Shown: positions 22,815-29,886 of the stretch, in pieces
Layout: each line of letters opens with the position of its first letter
Numbering within the stretch: position 1 is the stretch's first letter
Origin: an uncultured Bacteroidales bacterium
Lineage (GTDB): Bacteria > Bacteroidota > Bacteroidia > Bacteroidales > UBA932
NCBI GenBank assembly: GCA_946616285.1
Contig: CAMOIT010000008.1
Span: 1-36,840, forward strand
Direction of reading: 5' to 3'
DNA length: 36,840 bases
Notes under the pieces: generated by a model
What the model was told of the DNA's origin: nothing
Seen by the model: the letters and a program-made list of their open reading frames with translations, nothing else
Database searches by the model: none
Translations under genes and position numbers: made by a program

Positions 22815-22983
22815 TACAAAGCTATTAGACGATTACATGGCAAGCCGCCCGAATGCCCCATGAGGCACCGGGTTCCGAGTTTATGTAGGTGCAAAGTCGC
22901 GACAGAGGGTCGTCTGATCCGACGCCCGCTATCTGGTTGGATATGACCTGACTGGGAGGCTCCATTCTAATCGTTACTATTTT
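22815..22983 (-). ncRNA. Candidate structured leader RNA of the transferase gene
   Basis: The promoter-to-ATG segment is unusually long for this window. Its ends pair: ACGATTA (22974-22968) with TAATCGT (22835-22829), continued by ATGG/CCAT, GCC/GGC and CCC/GGG. Inside, GGGCGTC pairs with GACGACCC (one bulge), and GCACC/GGTGC competes with TGCC/GGCA. It matches no riboswitch or 6S RNA consensus that I know. The same interval is also an open reading frame, so protein coding is an alternative explanation. Confidence 0.35.
22825..22965 (-). CDS. Possible 46-codon small ORF upstream of the transferase
   Basis: ATG 22965 to TAA 22825, ending ten bases before the transferase ATG and starting about 20 bases after the -7 element. 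The translation begins MEPPSQVISNQIAGVG and ends ASWGIRAACHVIV; I recognise no family. The start codon lies in the outer stem of the predicted leader fold. It may be a leader peptide, a small protein gene, or a chance open frame across a structured RNA. A chance ORF of this length is not rare at this composition. Confidence 0.3.
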   Translation of the reverse strand: MEPPSQVISNQIAGVGSDDPLSRLCTYINSEPGASWGIRAACHVIV

Positions 22984-22989
22984 ACACTG

Positions 22990-22997
22990 CAAAGATA
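22990..22997 (-). promoter_or_regulatory. Promoter -7 element for the leader and transferase
   Basis: Perfect TATCTTTG on the - strand, with a TTGTTGC stretch about 20 bases further upstream as a plausible -33 element. The transcript would start near 22985. Confidence 0.75.
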
Positions 22998-23054
22998 ATT
23001 CTTTTTTGCAATTGCAACAACTCTTTTTCTGTTTGCAACTCGGGTTCGAAGAAA

Positions 23055-23234
23055 ATGTTTGCGGGTAAACTGATACTGATTACCGGGCTCTTGCTTTGCG
23101 CCGATGGGGCTTTTGCGCAGGAACCAATCCGCGAAGAGTACCTTCCCCTTGCTCGTACGCCTTACTTCGGCCGGGGGCGGAAGCGTCGGCCTGCTTCGCC
23201 TTCTGGCACCGCTTCTTTAAAAAATTATCCGTAA
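23055..23234 (+). CDS. Possible 59-aa secreted peptide or gene remnant
   Basis: An ORF starting MFAGKLILITGLLLCADGAF and followed by AQEPIREEY, which is a good signal peptide with cleavage after AFA. The remaining 38 residues are rich in Arg and Pro (RTPYFGRGRKRRPASPSG) and match nothing I know. No clear -7 element precedes it. It could be a small exported protein or the 5' remnant of a larger secreted protein. Confidence 0.35.
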   Translation: MFAGKLILITGLLLCADGAFAQEPIREEYLPLARTPYFGRGRKRRPASPSGTASLKNYP

Positions 23235-23260
23235 TTATTACGCTTGATTTGGTAATAATT
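23233..23260 (+). promoter_or_regulatory. Inverted repeat at the mdh promoter, possible operator
   Basis: AATTATTAC (23233-23241) and GTAATAATT (23252-23260) are perfect 9-bp inverted arms with a 10-bp spacer containing TTG. The right arm ends three bases before the mdh -7 element, so a dimeric regulator bound here would cover the -33 region. Confidence 0.45.
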
Positions 23261-23263
23261 GCG

Positions 23264-23271
23264 TATCTTTG
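23264..23271 (+). promoter_or_regulatory. Promoter -7 element for mdh
   Basis: Perfect TATCTTTG with a 40-base leader before the ATG at 23312. Confidence 0.75.
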
Positions 23272-23311
23272 CAAGGATATAACGAATAGTCTTTAATTGT
23301 ATTATAGTATT

Positions 23312-24298
23312 ATGAAATTTCTCACTGACGAAAAGCTCCTTATCGTAGGTGCAGCCGGAATGATCGGCTCCAACATGGCCCAGACCGCAGCATGCCTCGG
23401 CCTTTCTTCCAACATTTGCCTTTACGATATCTTCGAGCCCGGCCTCAAGGGTGTCCTGGCCGAAATGGACCACTGCGCATTCGACGGAATCAACTTCACC
23501 GCCACCATCAACCCCGCAGAGGCCTTCAAGGATGCCAAGTACATCATTTCCTCCGGCGGCGCACCCCGCAAGGAAGGCATGACCCGCGAGGATCTGCTCA
23601 AGGGCAACTGCCAGATTGCAGCCGAATTCGGCGACAACATCAAGAAATACTGCCCGGATGCCAAGTTCGTTGTGGTTATCTTCAACCCTGCCGACGTTAC
23701 CGCCCTCACCGCCCTTATCCACTCCGGCCTGAAGCCTTCACAGCTCACCTCCCTCGCAGCTCTGGACAGCACCCGTCTGCAGGAAGCCCTGGCCCAGGAG
23801 TTTGGCGTACCCCAGTACAAAGTTACCGGCGCCCACACCTACGGCGGTCATGGCGAAGCTATGGCAGTTTTTGCCTCCGAAGTCAAGATCGACGGCAAGC
23901 CCCTTGCCGAAATGGGCCTGAGCGAAGAGCGTTTCGCCGAAATCAAGCACAACACCATCCAGGGCGGTTCCAACATCATCAAGCTCCGTGGCCGCAGCTC
24001 CTTCCAGAGCCCTGCATACCAGGCCGTGAAGATGATCGAAGCCGCTATGGGCGGCGATAAATTCACCTGGCCCGCCGGCACATACGTGAACGAAGGCAAA
24101 TGGAAGAACGTGATGATGGCAATGCCCACCACCATCGACTCCACCGGCTGCCACTTTACAGCTCCCAAGGGTACTCCCGCCGAAATGGCCGCCCTTGACG
24201 CCTCCTACGAGCACCTGGTGAAAATGCGTGACGAAATCATCTCCCTCGGCATCGTTCCCGCCGTGGCAGAATGGTCCAAGGACAACGCAAATCTGTAG
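23312..24298 (+). CDS. mdh: Malate dehydrogenase
   Basis: 328 aa NAD-dependent enzyme of the lactate/malate dehydrogenase family, interconverting malate and oxaloacetate. The N-terminal nucleotide-binding motif is LLIVGAAGMIGSNMA. The mobile-loop region GGAPRKEGMTREDLLKGN carries the substrate arginine typical of malate dehydrogenases. ALDSTRLQEALA and GAHTYGGHGEAM, with the catalytic histidine, follow. Codons end mostly in C or G and AAG dominates lysine, consistent with high expression. ATG 23312 is chosen over an upstream TTG because it begins directly at the conserved N-terminus. In anaerobic Bacteroidales the enzyme normally runs toward malate in the fumarate/succinate branch (established physiology). 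Confidence 0.94.
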   Translation: MKFLTDEKLLIVGAAGMIGSNMAQTAACLGLSSNICLYDIFEPGLKGVLAEMDHCAFDGINFTATINPAEAFKDAKYIISSGGAPRKEGMTREDLLKGNCQIAAEFGDNIKKYCPDAKFVVVIFNPADVTALTALIHSGLKPSQLTSLAALDSTRLQEALAQEFGVPQYKVTGAHTYGGHGEAMAVFASEVKIDGKPLAEMGLSEERFAEIKHNTIQGGSNIIKLRGRSSFQSPAYQAVKMIEAAMGGDKFTWPAGTYVNEGKWKNVMMAMPTTIDSTGCHFTAPKGTPAEMAALDASYEHLVKMRDEIISLGIVPAVAEWSKDNANL

Positions 24299-24306
24299 TA
24301 TTTAGA

Positions 24307-24446
24307 GCGTCGCAGGTCTGTGCTTTGGCGTCGCAGGTCCGAAAATTTGGGCCTAACTGCGACACCACAGTCCACCAAATCCATAATAGCGTCGCAGGTT
24401 ACCGATTTTTTTCGGACCTGCGACGCTTTACTTCACCACCTGCGAC
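24307..24446. repeat. Cluster of GTCGCAGGT repeats with alternative hairpins
   Basis: Six copies of GTCGCAG or its complement: direct at 24307-24318, 24328-24339 and 24389-24399, inverted at 24357-24363, 24416-24426 and 24438-24446. AGCGTCGCAGGT (24388-24399) and ACCTGCGACGCT (24416-24427), with inner CCGA/TCGG around a T run, form a 16-pair hairpin. GCGTCGCAGGTCCGAAAA (24328-24345) is also a perfect inverse of 24409-24426, so two folds compete. It lies between convergent mdh and feoAB and probably terminates both. Confidence 0.7.
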
Positions 24447-24468
24447 ATCTTGTCGATAATGTGAATTA

Positions 24469-26865
24469 TTATATCGGCCAGATCAGCAGGCCCAGCCTGT
24501 ATGCCGCGAAGGCGAAGACCCAGGCCACGATAATAGTATAAGTGCACAGGAGAATGGCCCAACGCCATTTTCCTGTTTCGTTTTTAATGGCCACAAAGGT
24601 GGCGATGCAGGGGAAGTACAGCAGCACAAATACCATGAACGCCAGTGCGGCGGCGGTAGGGACTGTAGCCTTCAGCGCGGACTGCAGTACGGTATCGTTG
24701 TCCGTGCCCATGCCTTCGTATTCTTCGCCGTCTTGAGCATACATTACGCCCATGGTGCTGATGACCAGTTCTTTTGCTCCGATACCGGCAAGCAGTCCCA
24801 CGTCCATCTTCCAGTTGAAACCGAGCGGCTCCATAGCGGGTTCGATAGCCTTTCCGAGTGAGCCAATATACGAATGCTCCTGCTGATAGGCTGTGGTTTC
24901 ACCTTCGTGACGGGGGAAGTAACCGAGGAACCAGATAGCAATGGAGAACAGCAGGATGGTGGTTGCCATTTTCTCCAGATACTGCTTGCCCTTTTCCCAG
25001 GTGTGGCGCCAAATGGCCTTGCCGGTCGGAATCCGGTAAGGCGGAAGCTCCATTACAAAGGGAAGGTCGTCCTCTTTGACGAACTTGCTGAGTATGGCGG
25101 CGCTGAGTATGGCCAGGACTATGCCCAGCAGGTAAATACCCAGTAAAGCGGTGGCCGGGTTGGCGGGGAAGAACGCACCTGCGAACAGTACGAAAATAGG
25201 CAGCCTTCCTGCGCATGACATGAATGGAATGATGGCAATGGTGACCAGCCTGCTTTTTCGGCTCTCGATGCTGCGGGTGGCCATTATCGCCGGTACGTTG
25301 CAGCCGAAGCCCATTACCATAGGGATGAAGCTCTTCCCGTGAAGGCCTATACGATGCATCAGCTTGTCCACGATGAAAGCCGCACGGGCCATGTAACCGC
25401 TGTCTTCCATTATGGACAGGAAGAAATACAGTATCAGGATGTTAGGCAGGAATACGAGCACACTGCCGACGCCCGCAATAACGCCATCCACCAAAAGATC
25501 CTTAAACCATCCTTCGCTCATCCAAGACCCTACCACGTCACCAAGCCAGCTCACCCCGGCGTCAATCCAGTCCATGGGGTACTGCCCCACGGTAAAGGTT
25601 GCCCAGAAGATAAACCACAACAATAAGATAAAAATAGGGAATGCCAGCCACTGGCTGGTGACGATGGCGTCTATCTTGTCGGTGATGGTGCGCACGGGGC
25701 GCGCCTCCTGATATTTTTCGTATGTTTCGGCCAGGGCGCCCTGGATGAATGCATATTTTGCATCCACGATGGCGCTTTCCGGCGTTGTGTCCATAAGGGA
25801 CTGGATGCGCTCCTGCTCCTTAGCGCGCGCCGCTTCAATCTGGCCGATATTGGGAACTCCGGAAAGCAGTTTTTCCACGTCCTTATCAGTCTCCAAATAC
25901 TTGATGGTCAGATATCTGGTGGAATAGTGGGACTTGAGCTCCTCGTTGGATGCAATAAGCGGCTGAACGGCCTTGATACTGCGCTCTATTTCCGCGCCGT
26001 GATTGATGTGAATGTGCCTGGACAGCCTTGGCGCGGCGTTTTCGTAAACTTTAATTACAGTGTCGAAAAGCTCAGGGATGCCGCGCCCGTCACGACAAAC
26101 AGTGGGGCAAACTGGCATACCAAGGAGATATCCGAGTTGCTGAATATCCAGCTTGTCACCTTTGTGCTCCAACTCGTCGTACATATTAAGGGCCATCACA
26201 ACCCTTAAGTTCATGTCTATGAGTTGGGTGGTAAGATAGAGGTTGCGTTCTATGTTGGAGGCATCCACCACGTTCACCACCACGTCCGGCATCGTGTCCA
26301 GAAGGTTTTTCCTTACGTAGAGTTCTTCAGGCGAATATGCGCTTAAGGAATAAGTTCCGGGAAGGTCCACCAGGGTGATGTCGTAGTCCTTGAACTTGAA
26401 ATGTCCCTCCTTTGCATCCACGGTTACGCCGGAATAGTTTCCAACGTGCTCGTGGCTGCCGGATGCAATATTGAACAGTGAGGTTTTGCCGCAGTTGGGA
26501 TTGCCTACAAGGGCAACGCGGATATTGTGGTGGCGTTCTTCGGCCACGTGCGCAAGGGCTCTGTCCAGGCGCTCCTGCTCGTCAAGATCTCCGGGAAGGA
26601 ATTGCAGATGCTCGTCCGTTACAAGTGCTTCGCGGGCTTCATCTTCCGTAACGACTTCTATCGTATTTGCTTCGCTCCGCCTGAGTGAAACCTTGTAGCC
26701 TATTATCTCATATTCGATGGGGTCTTTGAGCGGGGCATTAAGCACCACTCTTACCTCTTTTCCCTGGATGAATCCCATCTCTATCAGGCGTTTACGGAAG
26801 CTGCCGTGCCCGTTAACACGCACGATAACTCCTTTCTCGCCCGTCTTTAAATCGGAAAGTCTCAT
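24469..26865 (-). CDS. feoB: Ferrous iron transporter, FeoA-FeoB fusion
   Basis: 798 aa. Residues 1-75 are an SH3-like FeoA domain (MRLSDLKTGEKGVIVRV, with a conserved RRSEANTIEV end). From about 115 the FeoB G domain begins: G1 GNPNCGKTS (121-129), G2 Thr148 region, G3 DLPG (167-170) and G4 NMYD (227-230). After a helical region, Gate motifs and about nine membrane helices follow (MVMGFGCNVPAIMATR and MSCAGRLPIFVLFAG are typical). It imports Fe2+ across the cytoplasmic membrane under anoxia. FeoAB fusions are known in Bacteroidota. No feoC is seen. A large perfect palindrome surrounds its promoter and start codon. Confidence 0.96.
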   Translation of the reverse strand: MRLSDLKTGEKGVIVRVNGHGSFRKRLIEMGFIQGKEVRVVLNAPLKDPIEYEIIGYKVSLRRSEANTIEVVTEDEAREALVTDEHLQFLPGDLDEQERLDRALAHVAEERHHNIRVALVGNPNCGKTSLFNIASGSHEHVGNYSGVTVDAKEGHFKFKDYDITLVDLPGTYSLSAYSPEELYVRKNLLDTMPDVVVNVVDASNIERNLYLTTQLIDMNLRVVMALNMYDELEHKGDKLDIQQLGYLLGMPVCPTVCRDGRGIPELFDTVIKVYENAAPRLSRHIHINHGAEIERSIKAVQPLIASNEELKSHYSTRYLTIKYLETDKDVEKLLSGVPNIGQIEAARAKEQERIQSLMDTTPESAIVDAKYAFIQGALAETYEKYQEARPVRTITDKIDAIVTSQWLAFPIFILLLWFIFWATFTVGQYPMDWIDAGVSWLGDVVGSWMSEGWFKDLLVDGVIAGVGSVLVFLPNILILYFFLSIMEDSGYMARAAFIVDKLMHRIGLHGKSFIPMVMGFGCNVPAIMATRSIESRKSRLVTIAIIPFMSCAGRLPIFVLFAGAFFPANPATALLGIYLLGIVLAILSAAILSKFVKEDDLPFVMELPPYRIPTGKAIWRHTWEKGKQYLEKMATTILLFSIAIWFLGYFPRHEGETTAYQQEHSYIGSLGKAIEPAMEPLGFNWKMDVGLLAGIGAKELVISTMGVMYAQDGEEYEGMGTDNDTVLQSALKATVPTAAALAFMVFVLLYFPCIATFVAIKNETGKWRWAILLCTYTIIVAWVFAFAAYRLGLLIWPI

Positions 26866-26912
26866 TGCCTAGTGTATCTTCCAAGATGCAAAGATACCGG
26901 CAATGAGACTTT
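26856..26912 (-). promoter_or_regulatory. Nested palindrome at the feoAB promoter/start
   Basis: 14-bp perfect arms AAAGTCTCATTGCC (26856-26869) and GGCAATGAGACTTT (26899-26912). Nested inside are 7-bp arms GTATCTT (26874-26880) and AAGATAC (26891-26897). The -7 element lies in the right inner arm and the start codon in the left outer arm. It may be an operator for a dimeric regulator; it does not resemble the classical Fur box. Confidence 0.6.
26889..26896 (-). promoter_or_regulatory. Promoter -7 element for feoAB
   Basis: Perfect TATCTTTG on the - strand, 23 bases upstream of the feoAB ATG at 26865. Confidence 0.75.
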
Positions 26913-26952
26913 TGGTCAATCCCTATTTGTGGGGATATGTGGCCGTCCATTA

Positions 26953-28020
26953 CTAATAATTCGGTGCCTTTTTGGCTATGGCAACGTCGTGGGGGTGGTT
27001 CTCCTGCACCGTTGCGGGGCTTATGCGTATAAAGCGGGCACTGTGCAGGGCGTCGATTGAGGCGGCGCCGCAGTAGCCCATGCCGGAGCGGAGGCCGCCG
27101 ACAAGCTGGTAAAGCACATCGGCCACGGGGCCTTTGTACGCGACGCGGGCAACCACGCCTTCGGGGACAAGTTTTTTCGCGCCTTTCTGGAAGTAGCGGT
27201 CGGCGCTGCCGGCCTGCATCGCGTCGATGGAACCCATGCCGCGGTAGCCTTTCATCTTTACGCCATCCACTTCGACCACTTCTCCCGGAGCTTCGTCGGT
27301 GCCGGCGAACATGGAGCCGCACATTACGCAGGTAGCGCCGGCGGCAAGGGCTTTAACTACGTCTCCGGAATAGCGGAGGCCGCCGTCGGCAATTACCGGG
27401 ATATTTCCGGCGACTTCGGCCACATTTGCGATGGCGGTGAGCTGAGGCACGCCAACGCCCGCGACGATGCGAGTGGTGCAGATGGAACCGGGGCCGATGC
27501 CCACCTTGAGCCCGTCCGCGCCGGCGACGATCAAATCCTTTGCCGCATGGGCGGTGGCGATGTTTCCGACCACTACGTCAAGTCCCGGGAAAGCGACTTT
27601 TATGGCTTTCAGCGCATCCATCACGCCTTTCGAATGGCCGTGGGCCGAATCCAGCACCACTGCATCGACGCCTGCCTGAGCCAGCGCAGCTACCCTTTCC
27701 AGGGCATCTGCGGTGATTCCTACGCCGGCGGCCACTTTCAGGCCTTCGGCTTTCACTTTCGCCACTTCTTCGGCCTGCCGCTGTGCGCTCATGTTCTTGT
27801 GAATCACGCCTATGCCGCCTTCACGGGCCATCGCTATGGCCATCGGCGCCTCGGTGACAGTGTCCATTGCAGCCGATGCGAATGGCGCATCCAGTTCGAT
27901 ATTTCTGGAAAAACGCCCCTTCAGCGATACTTCGCGGGGAAGTACTTCGGAGTAGGCGGGGCAAAGCAGCACGTCGTCGAAAGTGATGCCGTCGGGAATA
28001 ATTCTTTCAGAAAAACTCAT
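26953..28020 (-). CDS. guaB: IMP dehydrogenase lacking the CBS domains
   Basis: 355 aa. It converts IMP to XMP with NAD, the committed step to GMP. The barrel N-terminus ([16 protein letters not shown]) runs to [13 protein letters not shown]. The chain then goes directly to [10 protein letters not shown] at about residue 93, where bacterial IMPDHs usually carry a pair of CBS domains (about 110-120 residues). Catalytic Cys181 is in [16 protein letters not shown]. The flap with Arg275-Tyr276 (DRYFQ) and [13 protein letters not shown] support IMPDH rather than GMP reductase, which lacks that flap. The gene looks intact, so this appears to be a natural deletion of the CBS regulatory module. feoAB follows after 87 bases with its own promoter. 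Confidence 0.92.
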   Translation of the reverse strand: MSFSERIIPDGITFDDVLLCPAYSEVLPREVSLKGRFSRNIELDAPFASAAMDTVTEAPMAIAMAREGGIGVIHKNMSAQRQAEEVAKVKAEGLKVAAGVGITADALERVAALAQAGVDAVVLDSAHGHSKGVMDALKAIKVAFPGLDVVVGNIATAHAAKDLIVAGADGLKVGIGPGSICTTRIVAGVGVPQLTAIANVAEVAGNIPVIADGGLRYSGDVVKALAAGATCVMCGSMFAGTDEAPGEVVEVDGVKMKGYRGMGSIDAMQAGSADRYFQKGAKKLVPEGVVARVAYKGPVADVLYQLVGGLRSGMGYCGAASIDALHSARFIRISPATVQENHPHDVAIAKKAPNY

Positions 28021-28028
28021 TATTTTCT

Positions 28029-28036
28029 TATCTTTG
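28029..28036 (+). promoter_or_regulatory. Promoter -7 element for the small secreted protein gene
   Basis: Perfect TATCTTTG, seven bases before the ATG at 28044. Confidence 0.7.
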
Positions 28037-28043
28037 TGTCCGT

Positions 28044-28532
28044 ATGAGGAAGCTGTTTATCACTGTATTTCTGTTCCTGTGCTGGGGTTTGTCCTTCGCG
28101 CAGACCCGCACCTACGCCGACAATGCCTCAAATTCATTCGTCTTCGGCCTGGAGAGCTACCTTTACGGCGATGCAGGGGCCCTTCATTTCAGCGCTTTCG
28201 GCCGGGAATTCGTGGTTTCCATCAGCTCCGGTAACATTCTGGTGGACGGAGCCATGCTCTCGGAAGGTGTCGGCGACACAATTGTGGGCGTCCACGATTT
28301 CACCGGCGACAAGGAGGCGGAACTTGTTCTTGCCAGACGCACCGACAGCGGAATCAGCGCTACTGTCTTTGCCTTTAAAGGCGGTTCCTGGAAGTCTTTG
28401 GTCCAAATCTCCCAACCCGGAGCCTCCGAAATCCGCATTTTCCGTCAGGTTATATCGGTCCGAAGCGGCGAAGCCCTTCATTCATGGACCTGGCGAGGTG
28501 GCGGCTTCGACTACAAATCTAGCCTTCAGTAA
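28044..28532 (+). CDS. Small secreted protein of unknown function
   Basis: 162 aa with a signal peptide ([20 protein letters not shown], cut after SFA), so exported. The mature part is beta-rich with short Gly/Asp turns ([20 protein letters not shown]). That segment is reminiscent of an FG-GAP/integrin-like repeat, but a single repeat is too little to assign a fold. No catalytic motif is seen. It starts 23 bases from the divergent guaB, and its last 14 bases overlap the convergent apt gene. A small periplasmic or surface protein is likely; function unknown. Confidence 0.7.
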   Translation: MRKLFITVFLFLCWGLSFAQTRTYADNASNSFVFGLESYLYGDAGALHFSAFGREFVVSISSGNILVDGAMLSEGVGDTIVGVHDFTGDKEAELVLARRTDSGISATVFAFKGGSWKSLVQISQPGASEIRIFRQVISVRSGEALHSWTWRGGGFDYKSSLQ

Positions 28533-29097
28533 CGTGTATCAGCGATTTCACGGGGGCGATGTCTTCAAGCTTGCTCCTGCCGGGAAGGTCGTCGATCTCT
28601 ACCAGAAACACGAAGTCCGTAACCTTTACGTTGTAGGTTTTTCCGCCTAAAGTAATCTTCTGGGCATTAAGGCCTGAGGCAAGGCCGCGTGCTGTGCCGC
28701 CAGTGGCCAGAATGTCGTCGAAGAAAGTGATTTCTATGGTGTCGCCGTTGATTTTGCTCGCGGCTATGTCGGATTTTCTGAAATAAACGTGGTCGGGGCC
28801 GTATTCCTTCATTATTTCCACCTGCACAAGGTCGCCTTGGGCAAAGGGGAGTTTGCCTTTCTTGCGGAGGGGAATTACGTTATGTACATCGATATCCTGC
28901 GCGTAGAGCATGGGCGCCGCGAAAAGGAAACCGCGGGCTTCGGGGGCGGCGATGTTTGGCGAGACGCACATGGCTGCAAGATCCTTGGTAAGACTGCGGA
29001 AGGTTTCCTTGTCCTGAAGGAGGGGGATGATATCCACGAAAGTCACTCCCTTTATGGGGAAGTCGGGATAAAAGTTGAGTTTAGATTTGTAATCCAT
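28519..29097 (-). CDS. apt: Adenine phosphoribosyltransferase
   Basis: 192 aa purine-salvage enzyme making AMP from adenine and PRPP. Conserved motifs are FYPDFPIKGVTFVDIIPLL near the N-terminus, EARGFLFAAPM, IPLRKKGKLP and the PRPP loop FFDDILATGGTA (126-137). The usual two acidic residues of that loop are present. Its start lies three bases from the stop of the upstream regulator gene on the same strand, so the two are probably co-transcribed. Its end overlaps the convergent secreted-protein gene by 14 bases. Confidence 0.94.
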   Translation of the reverse strand: MDYKSKLNFYPDFPIKGVTFVDIIPLLQDKETFRSLTKDLAAMCVSPNIAAPEARGFLFAAPMLYAQDIDVHNVIPLRKKGKLPFAQGDLVQVEIMKEYGPDHVYFRKSDIAASKINGDTIEITFFDDILATGGTARGLASGLNAQKITLGGKTYNVKVTDFVFLVEIDDLPGRSKLEDIAPVKSLIHVTEG

Positions 29098-29100
29098 GAT

Positions 29101-29817
29101 TTATTCTACTGAATTCATGTCTATCAGGTTGTTCAGGATGGCGTAAACCGTAAGGCCGGCCACAGTCTTGATTCCCGTCTTGCGGGTGATGTTTTTCCGG
29201 TGGGTTATCACCGTATATATAGAAATGTTGTACAGATCGGCGATTTCTTTGTTGAGCATACCCTTGGCTACGCACACCAGAATCTCTTTTTCCCTGGGGC
29301 TGAGGTCGTCCGTGTCCGTTCTGGCTGCAGCAACACGTTCCTCCAGCTGTTTGGCGGCGGGGATAAGCACGTCGTCCTCTATGAATGTGTGCTTTTTCAG
29401 GTCCATTTCCAGCGCATCCAGGCTGCCGAGTACGTGATTCACATCTTCGTGCCGGCATTCCTGCGGAAGGGACATGGTGATAAGGTTCTTCAGGTCCGCC
29501 AGCTTTTCTTCCACGTTGGAATGGTTCTGTTCGTATTCGTCGATGGTATACTGCGGACCCTGCTGGCCGTTTAGCATGGCCTCGATGTATGGGAAGGCGA
29601 TGTCTTCCTCGTAGGAGAAGTGGCTGATTAGCTCTTCCTTGTAGTCGGTGAAGAATTTCCAGAGGGTCTGGCGCTGATGCAGGGTGCATGGCTCCGTCAT
29701 GCGCTCCAGGCTGGTTGCCAGGTTGGGAACCATCACGTCCATGTAGTAGCGATGGCTTTTCCTGAGGAAGTTAAGTATGTCCTGCAGACGTTCTTTTTCG
29801 ATGCTTAGCTCGGCCAT
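29101..29817 (-). CDS. Hemerythrin-domain LuxR-type regulator
   Basis: 238 aa. Residues about 10-165 are a hemerythrin-like four-helix domain with candidate di-iron ligands His22, His66 and Glu70 (HFSYEED), His99 (NHSN), His143 and Asp148 (KKHTFIEDD). This is close to RIC/YtfE proteins. Residues 172-230 are a LuxR-type helix-turn-helix (LSPREKEILVCVAKGMLNKEIADLYNIS). A soluble transcription factor sensing oxygen, nitric oxide or iron is the natural reading (inference). ATG 29817 is chosen because the longer in-frame extension crosses the promoter. A perfect palindrome abuts the start and overlaps the -7 element, suggesting autoregulation. Confidence 0.9.
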   Translation of the reverse strand: MAELSIEKERLQDILNFLRKSHRYYMDVMVPNLATSLERMTEPCTLHQRQTLWKFFTDYKEELISHFSYEEDIAFPYIEAMLNGQQGPQYTIDEYEQNHSNVEEKLADLKNLITMSLPQECRHEDVNHVLGSLDALEMDLKKHTFIEDDVLIPAAKQLEERVAAARTDTDDLSPREKEILVCVAKGMLNKEIADLYNISIYTVITHRKNITRKTGIKTVAGLTVYAILNNLIDMNSVE

Positions 29818-29838
29818 TTTGTGAAAAGTATTCACAAA
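29818..29838 (-). promoter_or_regulatory. Palindrome TTTGTGAA-N5-TTCACAAA at the hemerythrin-LuxR promoter
   Basis: Perfect 8-bp arms (29818-29825 and 29831-29838) with a 5-bp spacer. It overlaps the -7 element (29835-29842), covers the expected transcription start and abuts the ATG. The half sites contain TGTGA/TCACA as in CRP/FNR boxes, but with 7 rather than 6 bases between them. Confidence 0.6.
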
Positions 29839-29842
29839 GATA
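29835..29842 (-). promoter_or_regulatory. Promoter -7 element for the hemerythrin-LuxR gene and apt
   Basis: Perfect TATCTTTG on the - strand, 17 bases before the ATG, partly inside the palindrome. Confidence 0.75.
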
Positions 29843-29867
29843 TGTATATTTTTTGAAAAAGTGGACG

Positions 29868-29875
29868 TATATTTG
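29868..29875 (+). promoter_or_regulatory. Promoter -7 element for queH
   Basis: TATATTTG, eleven bases before the ATG at 29887; divergent from the hemerythrin-LuxR promoter. Confidence 0.7.
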
Positions 29876-29886
29876 TGCCGAAAAAG

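Noticed and set aside
22815..22983. 6S RNA, SRP RNA or a known riboswitch
   Set aside because: The fold appears multibranched rather than one long bubble-containing hairpin, the SRP GGAA-type apical motif is missing, and no riboswitch consensus known to me fits. It is kept only as an unassigned leader.
23096..23296. 66-codon + frame after the 59-aa secreted ORF
   Set aside because: It overlaps the mdh promoter and inverted repeat, starts from a non-ATG codon and lacks any family features.
26902..26955. 17-codon + strand ORF beginning MRLLVNPYLW next to the feoAB palindrome
   Set aside because: It begins in the palindrome arm that duplicates the feoA start, has no + strand -7 element and no recognisable sequence.
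26953..28020. GMP reductase as the identity of the short IMPDH-like protein
   Set aside because: The DRYFQ flap and [13 protein letters not shown] segment are IMPDH features; GMP reductases lack that flap.
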